Shown here one piece after another: positions 31,384-39,198 of a stretch of DNA of 64,000 nucleotides (its first letter is position 1; every line of letters starts with the position of its first letter). This stretch comes from WJKG01 sp964627305 (lineage in GTDB: Bacteria > Zixibacteria > MSB-5A5 > GN15 > FEB-12). The stretch covers positions 186,001 to 250,000 of the forward strand of contig CAZVHP010000003.1 of NCBI GenBank assembly GCA_964627305.1. Direction: 5' to 3'. Under the pieces are notes generated by a model. That model worked only from the letters and a program-made list of their open reading frames with translations, did not search any database and was not told the origin of the DNA. Made by a program: the position numbers and the translations under genes.

Positions 31384-32154
31384 TTACACCTCCAGTTTCT
31401 CCGCGACCTGCTTCTCAAGCCACTCGTAGCCGGACTCCTCAAGCTTCAGGGCCAGTTCCGGACCGCCCGACTGCACGAACTGACCGGCCATCATCACGTG
31501 GACCTTGTGCGGTTTGACGTAGTTGAGCAGTCGCTGGTAGTGAGTAACCAGAAGCAGGGCGTTGGTGTCGTTGTGGAATCGATTGATGCCTTCGGAGACG
31601 GTCTTGAGGGCATCGATGTCCAGTCCGGAGTCGGTCTCATCCAACAGGGCCAGCTTGGGCCGCAGCATGCTCATCTGCAGAATCTCAAGCCGTTTCTTCT
31701 CGCCGCCGGAGAATCCCTCGTTCAAGTAACGGGAGGCAAATGAGCGTTCGATTTCAAGCTCATTCATCGCCGTTGTGAACCACTTGCGGAAATCCGACAT
31801 GTCGGCTTCCTTGCCGCGGTGGGATTGAATGGCGGCCCGCATGAAATTGGCCACCGTCACACCGGGGATTGCCAGCGGATACTGGAAAGCCAGGAACAGG
31901 CCTGCGCGCGAGCGCTCATCAGGCTCCATCTCCAGAAGGTCCTGACCATTGAGCCGCACTGTCCCTTTGGTGATCTTGTACAATGGATGTCCCATCAGGG
32001 CATTGGAGAGCGACGACTTGCCGGAACCGTTGCGGCCCATGATGGCATGAATCTCGCCGGGCATGATCGACAGCGATACGCCCTTGACCACTTCGGTGCC
32101 CTCAACCTCGACATGGACATCGTGAAATTCGAATATCGGTTGCTTGTCAGACAT
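31384..32154 (-). CDS. sufC: SUF complex ATPase SufC
   Basis: SufC is the soluble ABC-type ATPase that drives conformational change in SufBCD. The 256-residue product has Walker A GRNGSGKSS, the SufC-type signature FSGGEKKRLE, Walker B KLALLDETDSGLD (DETD rather than DEPT is typical of SufC) and the switch histidine in LVTHYQRLL. It is the first structural gene after the regulator. A tiny reading frame (32190-32158) ends 3 bases before this ATG and may couple its translation. Confidence 0.96.
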   Translation of the reverse strand: MSDKQPIFEFHDVHVEVEGTEVVKGVSLSIMPGEIHAIMGRNGSGKSSLSNALMGHPLYKITKGTVRLNGQDLLEMEPDERSRAGLFLAFQYPLAIPGVTVANFMRAAIQSHRGKEADMSDFRKWFTTAMNELEIERSFASRYLNEGFSGGEKKRLEILQMSMLRPKLALLDETDSGLDIDALKTVSEGINRFHNDTNALLLVTHYQRLLNYVKPHKVHVMMAGQFVQSGGPELALKLEESGYEWLEKQVAEKLEV

Positions 32155-32157
32155 GGA

Positions 32158-32190
32158 CTATTGATCCTTCTCTATGTTTACTTTCTTCAT
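32158..32190 (-). other. Ten-codon mini-ORF just upstream of sufC
   Basis: In the 64-bp gap between the regulator and sufC, ATG AAG AAA GTA AAC ATA GAG AAG GAT CAA TAG encodes MKKVNIEKDQ and stops 3 bases before the sufC ATG. GAGAAGGA inside it serves as the sufC ribosome site. It may act by translational coupling or be accidental. It contains no cysteine codons, so cysteine sensing by attenuation is unlikely. Confidence 0.25.
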
Positions 32191-32218
32191 CTTCTTTTAT
32201 CTTCTCGTATACTGAGGC

Positions 32219-32710
32219 CTATCCCTTCTCGCCGTGCGCCGTCTTTCCGACTGCGAGCACGACACCTGTCGGCGGGGGGCCAGACTCAAGCCGAGCCTGA
32301 TCGTTGAGCACATCCTGCACCGTCCGCGCTCTGAGCTGCTCGGAGATGAAGCCCGCGAGACCATCGAGCACGTTGTGAACACTACACTGGTCCTCGTGCA
32401 CGCATCGGTCGAGCTGACCGGTGAACTTCTCACAGTGATGAGGGTCGATCAGGGGGCCACCGAGGGCCGTGATCACCTCAAGCAGATTGATGTCTTCGGG
32501 CGAGCGGGCGATTGTGAAACCGCCGGTACGGCCGCGCTCCGCCGTTACCAGCCCCTCCTGGCGAAGAATCGACAGGAGTTTCGAGGCATAGGGGACGGAC
32601 AGGCCTTCCTGTTCGGCGACCTCGGAGATCGACATCTGGCCCTTGGGGCCGCGCCGAGCCAGGGCCAGCAGGCATCGTAGCCCGTATTCTTCCAGTGCTG
32701 AAATGCGCAT
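32219..32710 (-). CDS. Rrf2-family regulator with a three-cysteine Fe-S site (IscR/SufR-like)
   Basis: The 163-residue product is an Rrf2 winged-helix regulator. The N-terminal DNA-binding part (1-72) includes the SISEVAEQEGLSVPYASKLL helix-turn-helix region, and the cluster motif is C-x9-C-x5-C (Cys93, Cys103, Cys109). This spacing resembles IscR-type [2Fe-2S] regulators, which sense Fe-S status. It is the first gene of the minus-strand suf operon, preceded by a promoter whose -10 box overlaps a palindrome at 32751-32777. The likely role is cluster-responsive autorepression of suf, which is inference from position and family. Confidence 0.92.
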   Translation of the reverse strand: MRISALEEYGLRCLLALARRGPKGQMSISEVAEQEGLSVPYASKLLSILRQEGLVTAERGRTGGFTIARSPEDINLLEVITALGGPLIDPHHCEKFTGQLDRCVHEDQCSVHNVLDGLAGFISEQLRARTVQDVLNDQARLESGPPPTGVVLAVGKTAHGEKG

Positions 32711-32750
32711 ATCTTCGTTTCTCGATTCCGGTCGTGTGTTATGCCTGTCC

Positions 32751-32777
32751 TAATCCTCACATGATCGGTCAGGATAA
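32751..32777 (-). promoter_or_regulatory. Candidate Rrf2 operator overlapping the suf -10 box
   Basis: Read on the minus strand, TTATCCTGAC and GTGAGGATTA flank a 7-base spacer and match as an inverted repeat at eight of ten positions. The TGAC-N7-GTGA core resembles the IscR type 1 half-site pattern. The left arm covers the -10 box TATCCT, so a bound dimer would block RNA polymerase. Confidence 0.5.
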
Positions 32778-32799
32778 GCAATTATTACCGTTCCGTAAA
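32771..32799 (-). promoter_or_regulatory. Promoter of the suf operon, TTTACG-N17-TATCCT
   Basis: On the minus strand TTTACG (32799-32794) and TATCCT (32776-32771) are 17 bp apart, about 60 bp before the regulator's ATG. It is the only promoter-like pair I see upstream of the operon. Confidence 0.55.
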
Positions 32800-32879
32800 G
32801 TATTATTCTAAACATCGGGCAGAAAAACTGGTTCCGGAAATCGGGACTGGAAACCGGGAAAACGACACTTCAGGCGTGT

Positions 32880-33467
32880 TCAGCCGTCCGGCCGCTGATC
32901 AAACGGGTCGATTGTCCCCACAACGCTGCTGCGTTGGCCACCGGCAATGGCCGAGAGAACGCCCTGCGCGATCTGGTCGTCAGTCAACCCGCGCGAGCCA
33001 TCGTCCGAGGCTGTCCATCCAAGGATAACCTCATGGTAGATAACGTGATCAAGCTGCTCGGCGAACTTCCGTGCGCGGAATGTGCGTTGGTCGTCATTCA
33101 GTGCCGGATCGGCTGCCGACCAGTTGAGGACATCCCAGTAATGACAGGTATGGTTGAGCGCATCAAGAAACTGGGCGATTAGCCCGGTTGCCTGTGGCGC
33201 CGACAGGTCGTTGATGTAGCTGATGACATGTGCGTACGGGCCGTGAACAGCCGCTGCGGCATCAAGTTTGTCGATCAGCAAGGCAGTATCGCGGTAATCA
33301 TGGTGCACAGCGTTGAACCTCCCACCGACGGCATGGATGCGCTCTCCCAGCACCAGTAGTCCCTCGCTGTCGCGGGCGACGACTGTAACGGTATGTCGCT
33401 GGCGGCCCAGACCGACAGCCACCCCGGCCAGTTTGCCGGTCCCGCCGATGATGAGTGAGTGGGGCAT
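32880..33467 (-). CDS. Small NAD(P)-binding Rossmann-fold protein (SDR-like)
   Basis: I start at the ATG at 33467 (MPHSLIIGGTGKLAGVAVGL), because the nucleotide-binding motif GGTGKLAG follows at once; a longer reading from 33506 adds 13 charged residues. The 195-residue product resembles atypical short-chain dehydrogenases: after the glycine loop there is VVARDSEGL and an HVISYINDLSAP strand, but I see no Tyr-x3-Lys pair. A substrate cannot be assigned. It lies between the suf operon and the divergent ior operon as a single-gene unit, with 169 bp before the suf regulator gene. Confidence 0.65.
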   Translation of the reverse strand: MPHSLIIGGTGKLAGVAVGLGRQRHTVTVVARDSEGLLVLGERIHAVGGRFNAVHHDYRDTALLIDKLDAAAAVHGPYAHVISYINDLSAPQATGLIAQFLDALNHTCHYWDVLNWSAADPALNDDQRTFRARKFAEQLDHVIYHEVILGWTASDDGSRGLTDDQIAQGVLSAIAGGQRSSVVGTIDPFDQRPDG

Positions 33468-33562
33468 ATGAGTCCGTTTTCGGGTTGCATGATTATCGTG
33501 TCGCAAAGGTACGCAATTGATTCACTCATGGCAAGGTTCTGGGAAAAAACGACGGCCGGTCC

Positions 33563-33591
33563 TTGCCTGTATCGTTCTCAGTGGCTATAAT
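33563..33591 (+). promoter_or_regulatory. Sigma70-type promoter TTGCCT-N17-TATAAT
   Basis: TTGCCT (33563-33568), a 17-bp spacer and a perfect TATAAT (33586-33591) lie about 90 bp before the iorA ATG. It is the likely promoter of the iorA-iorB-buk-ptb operon. Confidence 0.75.
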
Positions 33592-33682
33592 CGTGGGATC
33601 AATCGCGCTGCCGGTGGCATCGATCACAAAGCGTGAGCAGACGTCGATGAGTACGAACTGATATAGACAAGGCAGGACGACT

Positions 33683-35461
33683 ATGAAAGAACTGTTGTCG
33701 GGCAATGAGGCTATCGCGCGCGGCGCCTGGGAGGCCGGGGCGCGTATGGCGGTTGCCTATCCCGGAACGCCTTCAACCGAGATTCTGGAGACTATGGCGG
33801 CGCGCCATCGCGAGGTGTGCTCGCAGTGGTCGCCGAACGAGAAGGTTGCTTATGAGGTTGGGATCGGCGCCTCTCTGGGTGGGGCGCGGACCCTGGTCTG
33901 CATGAAGCACGTTGGTGTCAATGTTGCCGCGGATCCCTTCATGACCCATGCCTACACAGGCGTCAATGCCGGCTTTGTGCTTGTCACGGCCGATGATCCC
34001 GAGATGCACTCATCACAGAATGAGCAGGACAACCGCTTCTTTGCGCGGTTTGCCAATGTGCCGCTCCTGGAGCCGTCGGATTCACAGGAGGCGCGCGACA
34101 TGACCATTGCCGCCTTCCAGATCTCAGAGGAGTATGACACGCCGGTCATCGTTCGTGTTACCACGCGCATCTCGCACTCTAAGGGAGTGGTGGCAGTCGG
34201 TGAGCGCATATCGGCACCGGAAAGGGTATTTGTCAAAGATGCCCCCAAGTATGTCATGGTGCCGTCCAACGCCCAGAAACGTCACGTGGTTGTTCGCGGC
34301 CGCCTGGAGAAACTCCGCCGCTTCACAGAGCGGACGCCGTTCAATGTTGTCGAAGGGAACGGATCGAAGGTCGGTATCATCACCGGAGGCGTTGCTTACC
34401 AGTATGCCAAGGAGGTGCTGCCCGGGGCTGACTATCTGAGGCTTGGATTCAGCTATCCGTTGCCGCTGGAGAAGATTGCGGCATTCGTCAAGTCGCACGA
34501 GACGGTCCTCGTGGTTGAAGAACTGGAGCCGTTCTATGAGGATCAGATCCGCGCCGCCGGCATCATGGTCGAGGGGAAGAAATTCTTCGGTCATCTTGGG
34601 GAGCTGTCGCCCTACCGGGTTGCTGAGGGCCTGAAGGCGGCGGGCGTCATCGATAAGGTGGAGGTGAGCAAGATCTCTCCGGTGGAGAATATGTTCCCGC
34701 GTCCGCCGGTGTTGTGTCCCGGCTGTCCGCACCGCGGCGCTTTCATGGCACTGCGCAAGCTGAAAGTGGCCGTGACCGGCGATATCGGCTGCTACACGCT
34801 CGGGTTCACCAAGCCGTTGAGCGCCATGGACACCTGCATCTGTATGGGCGCCTCCATCGGCACGGCTATCGGAATGGAGAAGGTGCACGGCTATGCCAAG
34901 GGAGCAGTGGCCGTCATCGGCGATTCCACTTTCCTGCATTCCGGTGTGACGGGACTGATGGACGCCGTCTACAACAACAGCAACGTGACGGTCATGATAG
35001 TCGACAACAGCGCCACCGCCATGACCGGCGGTCAGCAGCACCCGGCCACCGGACGCACACTCATGGGGGAGCCGGCGGGGACAGTTGATATCGGCCAGCT
35101 GGTGCAGGCGCTGGGGGTCAAGAACTACCGCGCCGTGGATCCGTACGATTACGATCAGGTGCTCGAGACGATCAAGGAGGAGATGGCCAAGGACGGGCCC
35201 TCGGTGATCCATACCAAGCGTCCCTGTGTGCTGATGCCCAAGCGCATCATGGAGGAGCCGTATGTGGTTGATCTGGAGAAGTGCAACGCTTGTGGCGCCT
35301 GTTTCCGGATCTCCTGCCCGGCGATTGCCGCTCACGAAAGCACTGAGCGCGGTCATCATAAGGCTGTTATCGATACAACGCTGTGCACCGGGTGTACGCT
35401 CTGTTCGCAGATCTGCCCCGAGGAAGCAATCATCCTCAAGAGCCACATGGTGGAGGTGTAG
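33683..35461 (+). CDS. iorA: Indolepyruvate:ferredoxin oxidoreductase, alpha subunit
   Basis: IorA with IorB oxidatively decarboxylates aryl pyruvates (indolepyruvate, phenylpyruvate) to aryl-acetyl-CoA while reducing ferredoxin. The 592-residue product has the N-terminal pyruvate-ferredoxin oxidoreductase core (AYPGTPSTEILE, about 24-35). Its TPP-binding half has GDIGCYTLGF and GDSTFLHSG...YNNSN. A C-terminal ferredoxin domain carries two [4Fe-4S] motifs, CNACGACFRISCP and CTGCTLCSQICP (about 530-580). It is the first gene of a five-gene operon with iorB, a butyrate-kinase-family gene and two phosphotransacylase-like genes, behind the promoter at 33563. The true 2-oxoacid substrate range is inferred. 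Confidence 0.94.
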   Translation: MKELLSGNEAIARGAWEAGARMAVAYPGTPSTEILETMAARHREVCSQWSPNEKVAYEVGIGASLGGARTLVCMKHVGVNVAADPFMTHAYTGVNAGFVLVTADDPEMHSSQNEQDNRFFARFANVPLLEPSDSQEARDMTIAAFQISEEYDTPVIVRVTTRISHSKGVVAVGERISAPERVFVKDAPKYVMVPSNAQKRHVVVRGRLEKLRRFTERTPFNVVEGNGSKVGIITGGVAYQYAKEVLPGADYLRLGFSYPLPLEKIAAFVKSHETVLVVEELEPFYEDQIRAAGIMVEGKKFFGHLGELSPYRVAEGLKAAGVIDKVEVSKISPVENMFPRPPVLCPGCPHRGAFMALRKLKVAVTGDIGCYTLGFTKPLSAMDTCICMGASIGTAIGMEKVHGYAKGAVAVIGDSTFLHSGVTGLMDAVYNNSNVTVMIVDNSATAMTGGQQHPATGRTLMGEPAGTVDIGQLVQALGVKNYRAVDPYDYDQVLETIKEEMAKDGPSVIHTKRPCVLMPKRIMEEPYVVDLEKCNACGACFRISCPAIAAHESTERGHHKAVIDTTLCTGCTLCSQICPEEAIILKSHMVEV

Positions 35462-35469
35462 GTGATATC

Positions 35470-36072
35470 ATGGAAAAAGATCGGTTCGATATACTGATAG
35501 TTGGGGTCGGCGGCCAGGGCGTTCTGCTGGCCTCGGAGATAATCTCGGAGGCGGCGATTGCGGCCGGCTTAGACGTCAAGAAATCCGAGGTGCACGGCAT
35601 GTCCCAGCGCGGAGGGATTGTTTCCTCCCACGTTCGTCTGGCGCCCAAGGTGTACTCACCCACCATTCAGCTTGGCCGTGCGGATTTCATAATGGCTTTC
35701 GAACAGGCCGAGGGGCTGCGGGCCCTCAACTGGATGAAGCCCGAGGGCATCGCAATTGTTTCTACGACAACTCTGGTACCGGCCATTGTCACCTCGTCCA
35801 AGGAGTTCGAGTATCCTGAGGATGCAATTGACCAGATGAAAGCGAAGGCCGACAATGTGATCGTGGTCGAGGCCGACCGGATCGCCGGCGAACTGGGCAA
35901 CCCGCGACTGGTCAATACCATTCTGCTGGGCGTTCTGTCGTCGTTGCTGCCGTTCGAGCGCGATATCTGGTTGCAGACGATCAGAAAGAAAGTCAAAGAG
36001 CGCTTTGTCGAAGTAAACCTAAAGGCGTTCGAGCGCGGCGAGCAGATCCAGCAGGGAACGGTGGCGACCTAA
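35470..36072 (+). CDS. iorB: Indolepyruvate:ferredoxin oxidoreductase, beta subunit
   Basis: IorB is the gamma-type small subunit of the 2-oxoacid:ferredoxin oxidoreductase and binds CoA. I use the ATG at 35470 (MEKDRFDILIVGVGGQGVLLAS); the longer reading from 35383 runs through iorA in another frame. Family blocks are VGVGGQGVLLASEIISEAA (about 10-28), KKSEVHGMSQRGGIVSSHVR (about 39-58) and NTILLGVLSSLLPF near the end. The 200-residue length is normal. It follows iorA after 8 bp and precedes buk by 1 bp, which makes the subunit pair and the kinase part of one operon. Confidence 0.94.
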   Translation: MEKDRFDILIVGVGGQGVLLASEIISEAAIAAGLDVKKSEVHGMSQRGGIVSSHVRLAPKVYSPTIQLGRADFIMAFEQAEGLRALNWMKPEGIAIVSTTTLVPAIVTSSKEFEYPEDAIDQMKAKADNVIVVEADRIAGELGNPRLVNTILLGVLSSLLPFERDIWLQTIRKKVKERFVEVNLKAFERGEQIQQGTVAT

Positions 36073-36073
36073 G

Positions 36074-37156
36074 ATGCAAAGCCATGCCATGTCCCATCAG
36101 ATGCTGATTATCAACCCTGGCTCAACCTCCACGAAGGTGGCGCTGTTTGACGGTACGAAGAAGCTTTCGGAGCAGGTGATTCGTCACGAGGGCGAGAAGC
36201 TGCGCCGGTTCGAGAATGTCGCCGATCAGTTCGAGTTTCGTCTGGAGGCGATAGCGCCCTGGATCGAGTCGCTCGATCTTGCTCCGGCTGCCGTTAAGGC
36301 AGTGGTTGGTATTGGCGCGCCGCTTCGCCCGATGGAAGGGGGATCGTATGCGATCAACGACCGCATGCTTGAGGAGCTTCAGAATCGCCAGTGGTCCAAC
36401 CATGCCTCGAACCTGGGTGCCGTGCTGGCGTTCTATCTCGGCGAGCAGTTCAGCGTACCGTCAATGATTGTTGATCCCATTACCACCGACGACTTCACCG
36501 ATCTGGCGCGTGTCTCGGGCCTCAAGGAGATCAAGCGCAAGTGCCGTTCCCACGCCCTCAATCTCAAGGAGGTGTGCCGTCGCCAGGCAGCCCGAGCCGG
36601 AAAGAAGCTTGAGGACGTCAACTTCGTCGCGGTACATATGGGGGGTGGGATATCCGTGGCTGCACTCGAGGGCGGCCGGGTGGTGGACGTCAACGACGGC
36701 CTCCTCGGAATGGGGCCATTCTCGCCGGATCGTTGCGGCGCCGTGCCGATTGGCGGCCTGGTCAAGCTGTGCTACTCCGGCCAATTCAGCGAGCAGGAGA
36801 TGCTCGACAGGCTTTCCAGACACTCCGGATTGATGTCGTACCTCGGCGAATCGGACCTTCGCAAGGTGGAGCAGATGATCGAGGATGGTGACACGCGCGC
36901 GGAATTGTATTTTAACGCTATGGCTTATCAGATCGCCAAGGAGACAGGCGCTGTTGCTGTCGTTCTCAAGGGGCAGTACCAGGCGATCGTCCTCACCGGC
37001 GGGATGGCCCACTCCGAGCGGCTTGTTGATCAGATTGCCGAACGGGTGGAGTTCCTTGGCGATATTCAGGTGGTGCCGGGTGAGTTCGAGATGGAAGCGA
37101 TGGCCGCCGCGGGACTGCGGTTCCTTACCGGCGAAGAGAACTTGAAGGAGTACTAA
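36074..37156 (+). CDS. buk: Butyrate kinase-family acid kinase
   Basis: The enzyme transfers phosphate from an acyl-phosphate to ADP, making ATP and a carboxylic acid. The acetokinase/butyrate kinase fold is shown by NPGSTSTKVALF (about 15-26), VAVHMGGGISVAALEGG (about 190-206), RCGAVPIGGLVKLCYSG and the adenosine-binding GGMAHS near residue 313. The 360-residue length matches butyrate rather than acetate kinase (about 400). The substrate need not be butyryl-phosphate: next to iorAB it may be aryl-acetyl or isobutyryl/isovaleryl phosphate (inference). Its stop overlaps the ATG of the following phosphotransacylase gene. Confidence 0.92.
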   Translation: MQSHAMSHQMLIINPGSTSTKVALFDGTKKLSEQVIRHEGEKLRRFENVADQFEFRLEAIAPWIESLDLAPAAVKAVVGIGAPLRPMEGGSYAINDRMLEELQNRQWSNHASNLGAVLAFYLGEQFSVPSMIVDPITTDDFTDLARVSGLKEIKRKCRSHALNLKEVCRRQAARAGKKLEDVNFVAVHMGGGISVAALEGGRVVDVNDGLLGMGPFSPDRCGAVPIGGLVKLCYSGQFSEQEMLDRLSRHSGLMSYLGESDLRKVEQMIEDGDTRAELYFNAMAYQIAKETGAVAVVLKGQYQAIVLTGGMAHSERLVDQIAERVEFLGDIQVVPGEFEMEAMAAAGLRFLTGEENLKEY

Positions 37157-38124
37157 TGACTGAGGCGCCCATACATTCGGCACAGGCCCTGATCGACGCT
37201 GCGCGACATATCGCCGACGCCGGCCGCAAGAAGCGGGTGGCGGTGGCTGCGGCGCAGGACGTGGATGTCATTGAGGCTGTGGCCCGGGCCGAGGCGGAGG
37301 GATTCCTTGACGGTACCCTTATTGGCGATGAAAGCAGGATTCGTCAACTGGCCGACGAACGCGCCGTCGCTCTTGAGAAGCTTCAGGTTATTGCACAGGA
37401 TGACATTGCCAGTGCCGCGCATCGGGCAGTCAGCATGGCTGCAGAGGGCCGGGCCGATGTCATTATGAAGGGCTTCCTGCCGACCTCGGCACTGCTGCGG
37501 ACAGTACTCGATAAGCAGTACGGATTGCGCGGCAGCGGGACGATTTCCCACTGCGCGGTGCTGGACATTCCCGGCTACCACAAGATGCTCAGCTTCACCG
37601 ATGGCGGCATGGTGGTTGCACCTGATTCCGAGCAGAAGTACCAAATCCTCTCCAACGCCGTCACCGTGGCGCGCGCGATGGGACTCAGCCCCGTCAAGGT
37701 GGCCGTCTCCGGTGCGTATCATCGCGTTTCCGAAGCCGTCGCGCACACCGGAGCCGATCAGGAGCTTGTGGTGGCCCGCGCCCGCACAGAGATGCGCGAC
37801 ATCGAGATCACTGGTCCGCTGCCGCTGGATTTGGCTACCTCGGGCCGTGCGGCACAGGCCTATCAGGTGGACCATCCCGTTGCCGGCGATGCCGACATTT
37901 TTTTGGTCAACTCAATCGAGGAGTGCAACATCACCTGCAAGGCGCTGATCAATTTCGCCAACGCGGTTTTCTGTGGTGTTGTCGTGGGGGCACGTGTGCC
38001 GGTGTCGCTGGTCTCACGCACCGATACGGTCATGAACAAGAAAGCCTCGCTTGCTCTGGCATGTGTGCTGGCCGACTACTACGAGCAAACAGCTCACTGG
38101 AGCACAACAGGACTAACAACATGA
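37156..38124 (+). CDS. ptb: Phosphate butyryltransferase-type enzyme, copy 1
   Basis: It converts acyl-CoA and phosphate to acyl-phosphate and CoA, feeding the acid kinase. The phosphate acetyl/butyryltransferase family blocks are seen: GRADVIMKGFLPTSALLR (about 94-111), CAVLDIPGYHKMLSFTDGG (about 133-151), a GPLPLDLAT stretch and FLVNSIEECN near residue 255. At 322 residues it has the length of Ptb. The ATG overlaps the buk stop, and its stop overlaps the ATG of a second paralogue. With buk it forms an acyl-CoA to ATP unit downstream of the IorAB oxidoreductase. Confidence 0.9.
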   Translation: MTEAPIHSAQALIDAARHIADAGRKKRVAVAAAQDVDVIEAVARAEAEGFLDGTLIGDESRIRQLADERAVALEKLQVIAQDDIASAAHRAVSMAAEGRADVIMKGFLPTSALLRTVLDKQYGLRGSGTISHCAVLDIPGYHKMLSFTDGGMVVAPDSEQKYQILSNAVTVARAMGLSPVKVAVSGAYHRVSEAVAHTGADQELVVARARTEMRDIEITGPLPLDLATSGRAAQAYQVDHPVAGDADIFLVNSIEECNITCKALINFANAVFCGVVVGARVPVSLVSRTDTVMNKKASLALACVLADYYEQTAHWSTTGLTT

Positions 38125-39059
38125 CCAGCGCCGATCAGTCCATAGGCGGTTTTGAGCAGGTCCGCGCCCTCGTCCGGAGACGCCTGCAGGACCGGGATCC
38201 GGTGCGCACCGCTCTGGTGGTGCCGTCGTCGGGCGAAGCGCTCAAAGCGGTTGCTCTGGCTGCTGCAGAGCGGCTCGTGGCACCGGTCATAGTTGGCGAT
38301 GCCGCGCTGACACAGAAGACCGCGCAGGAATGCGGCGCCGACCTGAGCGGGGCCGAGTTCATCGATCTTAACCAGCCCGACATGGCCATGATGACTGCCT
38401 TCCAGATGGCGGCACGCGGCGAGATCGAGGCGATTGTCAAAGGGCGTGGTTCAACTGTGGACTTCCTGCATCACATGCTCAGCGACGAGGCCGGATTTGT
38501 TAGACGCGGTTGCCTTGTCATGCACGTTGCCGGAATCAGGCCGGCGCGCTACGACCGCATGCTGTTTGTTACAGATGCCGCCGTAGTCCCTCAGCCTGAT
38601 CTCAAGGCGAAGGTGGCCATGCTTGGCAACCTGACCAATGTCTGTCAGGCCTGCGGTCTGAAATGCCCGAGGATAGCCGTGCTGGCCGCAGTCGAGGTTG
38701 TCTATCCGCAGATGCCGGCGACGCTCGATGCCGCCGTGCTGGACAAGATGGCTGATCGAGGGCAGATCACGGGGGCGTATATAGATGGTCCTCTTTCATT
38801 CGATTGTGCGGTCGATCGCCAGGCTGCCGAGGCCAAAGGGATTACGGACTCTGCTGTGGCCGGTCAGGCCGACGCCATGCTGGCGCCGAACATCGAAACC
38901 GCCAACGGTATCCTCAAGGGGATGATGCTATACGGTGACGCAGAGGTTGGCGGCGTACTGGTGGGTGGTATTGTTCCGGTGGTGATCAGCACGCGCTACG
39001 AGGAGCAGGAGGCGCGGTATCGATCGCTGTTGATGGCGCTGGCTCTGGCGACAGTGTAG
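38121..39059 (+). CDS. Phosphate butyryltransferase-type enzyme, copy 2
   Basis: I use the ATG at 38121 (ATGA overlap with copy 1). The reading beginning at 37923 overlaps copy 1 out of frame. The 312-residue product belongs to the same family: IEAIVKGRGSTVDFLHHML (about 95-113), LVMHVAGIRPARYDRMLFVT, a GPLSFDCAVD block and ILKGMMLYGDAEVGGV near the end. It differs from copy 1 at the substrate-facing blocks (KGRGSTVDF versus KGFLPTSAL). The two may be subunits of a heteromer or enzymes for different acyl groups (inference). It is the last gene of the operon; no terminator is seen downstream. Confidence 0.85.
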   Translation: MTSADQSIGGFEQVRALVRRRLQDRDPVRTALVVPSSGEALKAVALAAAERLVAPVIVGDAALTQKTAQECGADLSGAEFIDLNQPDMAMMTAFQMAARGEIEAIVKGRGSTVDFLHHMLSDEAGFVRRGCLVMHVAGIRPARYDRMLFVTDAAVVPQPDLKAKVAMLGNLTNVCQACGLKCPRIAVLAAVEVVYPQMPATLDAAVLDKMADRGQITGAYIDGPLSFDCAVDRQAAEAKGITDSAVAGQADAMLAPNIETANGILKGMMLYGDAEVGGVLVGGIVPVVISTRYEEQEARYRSLLMALALATV

Positions 39060-39130
39060 ACCCTCTCCTGCGGGCACGCCAGTTTTGACCGTCGGGAAGG
39101 CCCTGTCAGACCATTGGGGGGAATCTTTAC

Positions 39131-39160
39131 TTGACTCAAGTCGTTTATTTGCCGTATTAT
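39131..39160 (+). promoter_or_regulatory. Sigma70-type promoter TTGACT-N18-TATTAT
   Basis: TTGACT (39131-39136) and TATTAT (39155-39160) are 18 bp apart and lie about 40 bp before the manC ATG. It probably starts the manC to DUF3108 group of overlapping genes. Confidence 0.65.
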
Positions 39161-39198
39161 CGGCGCATTAACGGCAAGTTCTCCGTCGCGAGGTTACC

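Noticed and set aside
30664..31743. Open frame of 359 codons on the plus strand inside suf
   Set aside because: It is antisense to sufB and sufC, which are clearly coding on the minus strand.
34124..35446. Open frame of 440 codons on the minus strand
   Set aside because: It is antisense to iorA, which has clear TPP and Fe-S motifs.
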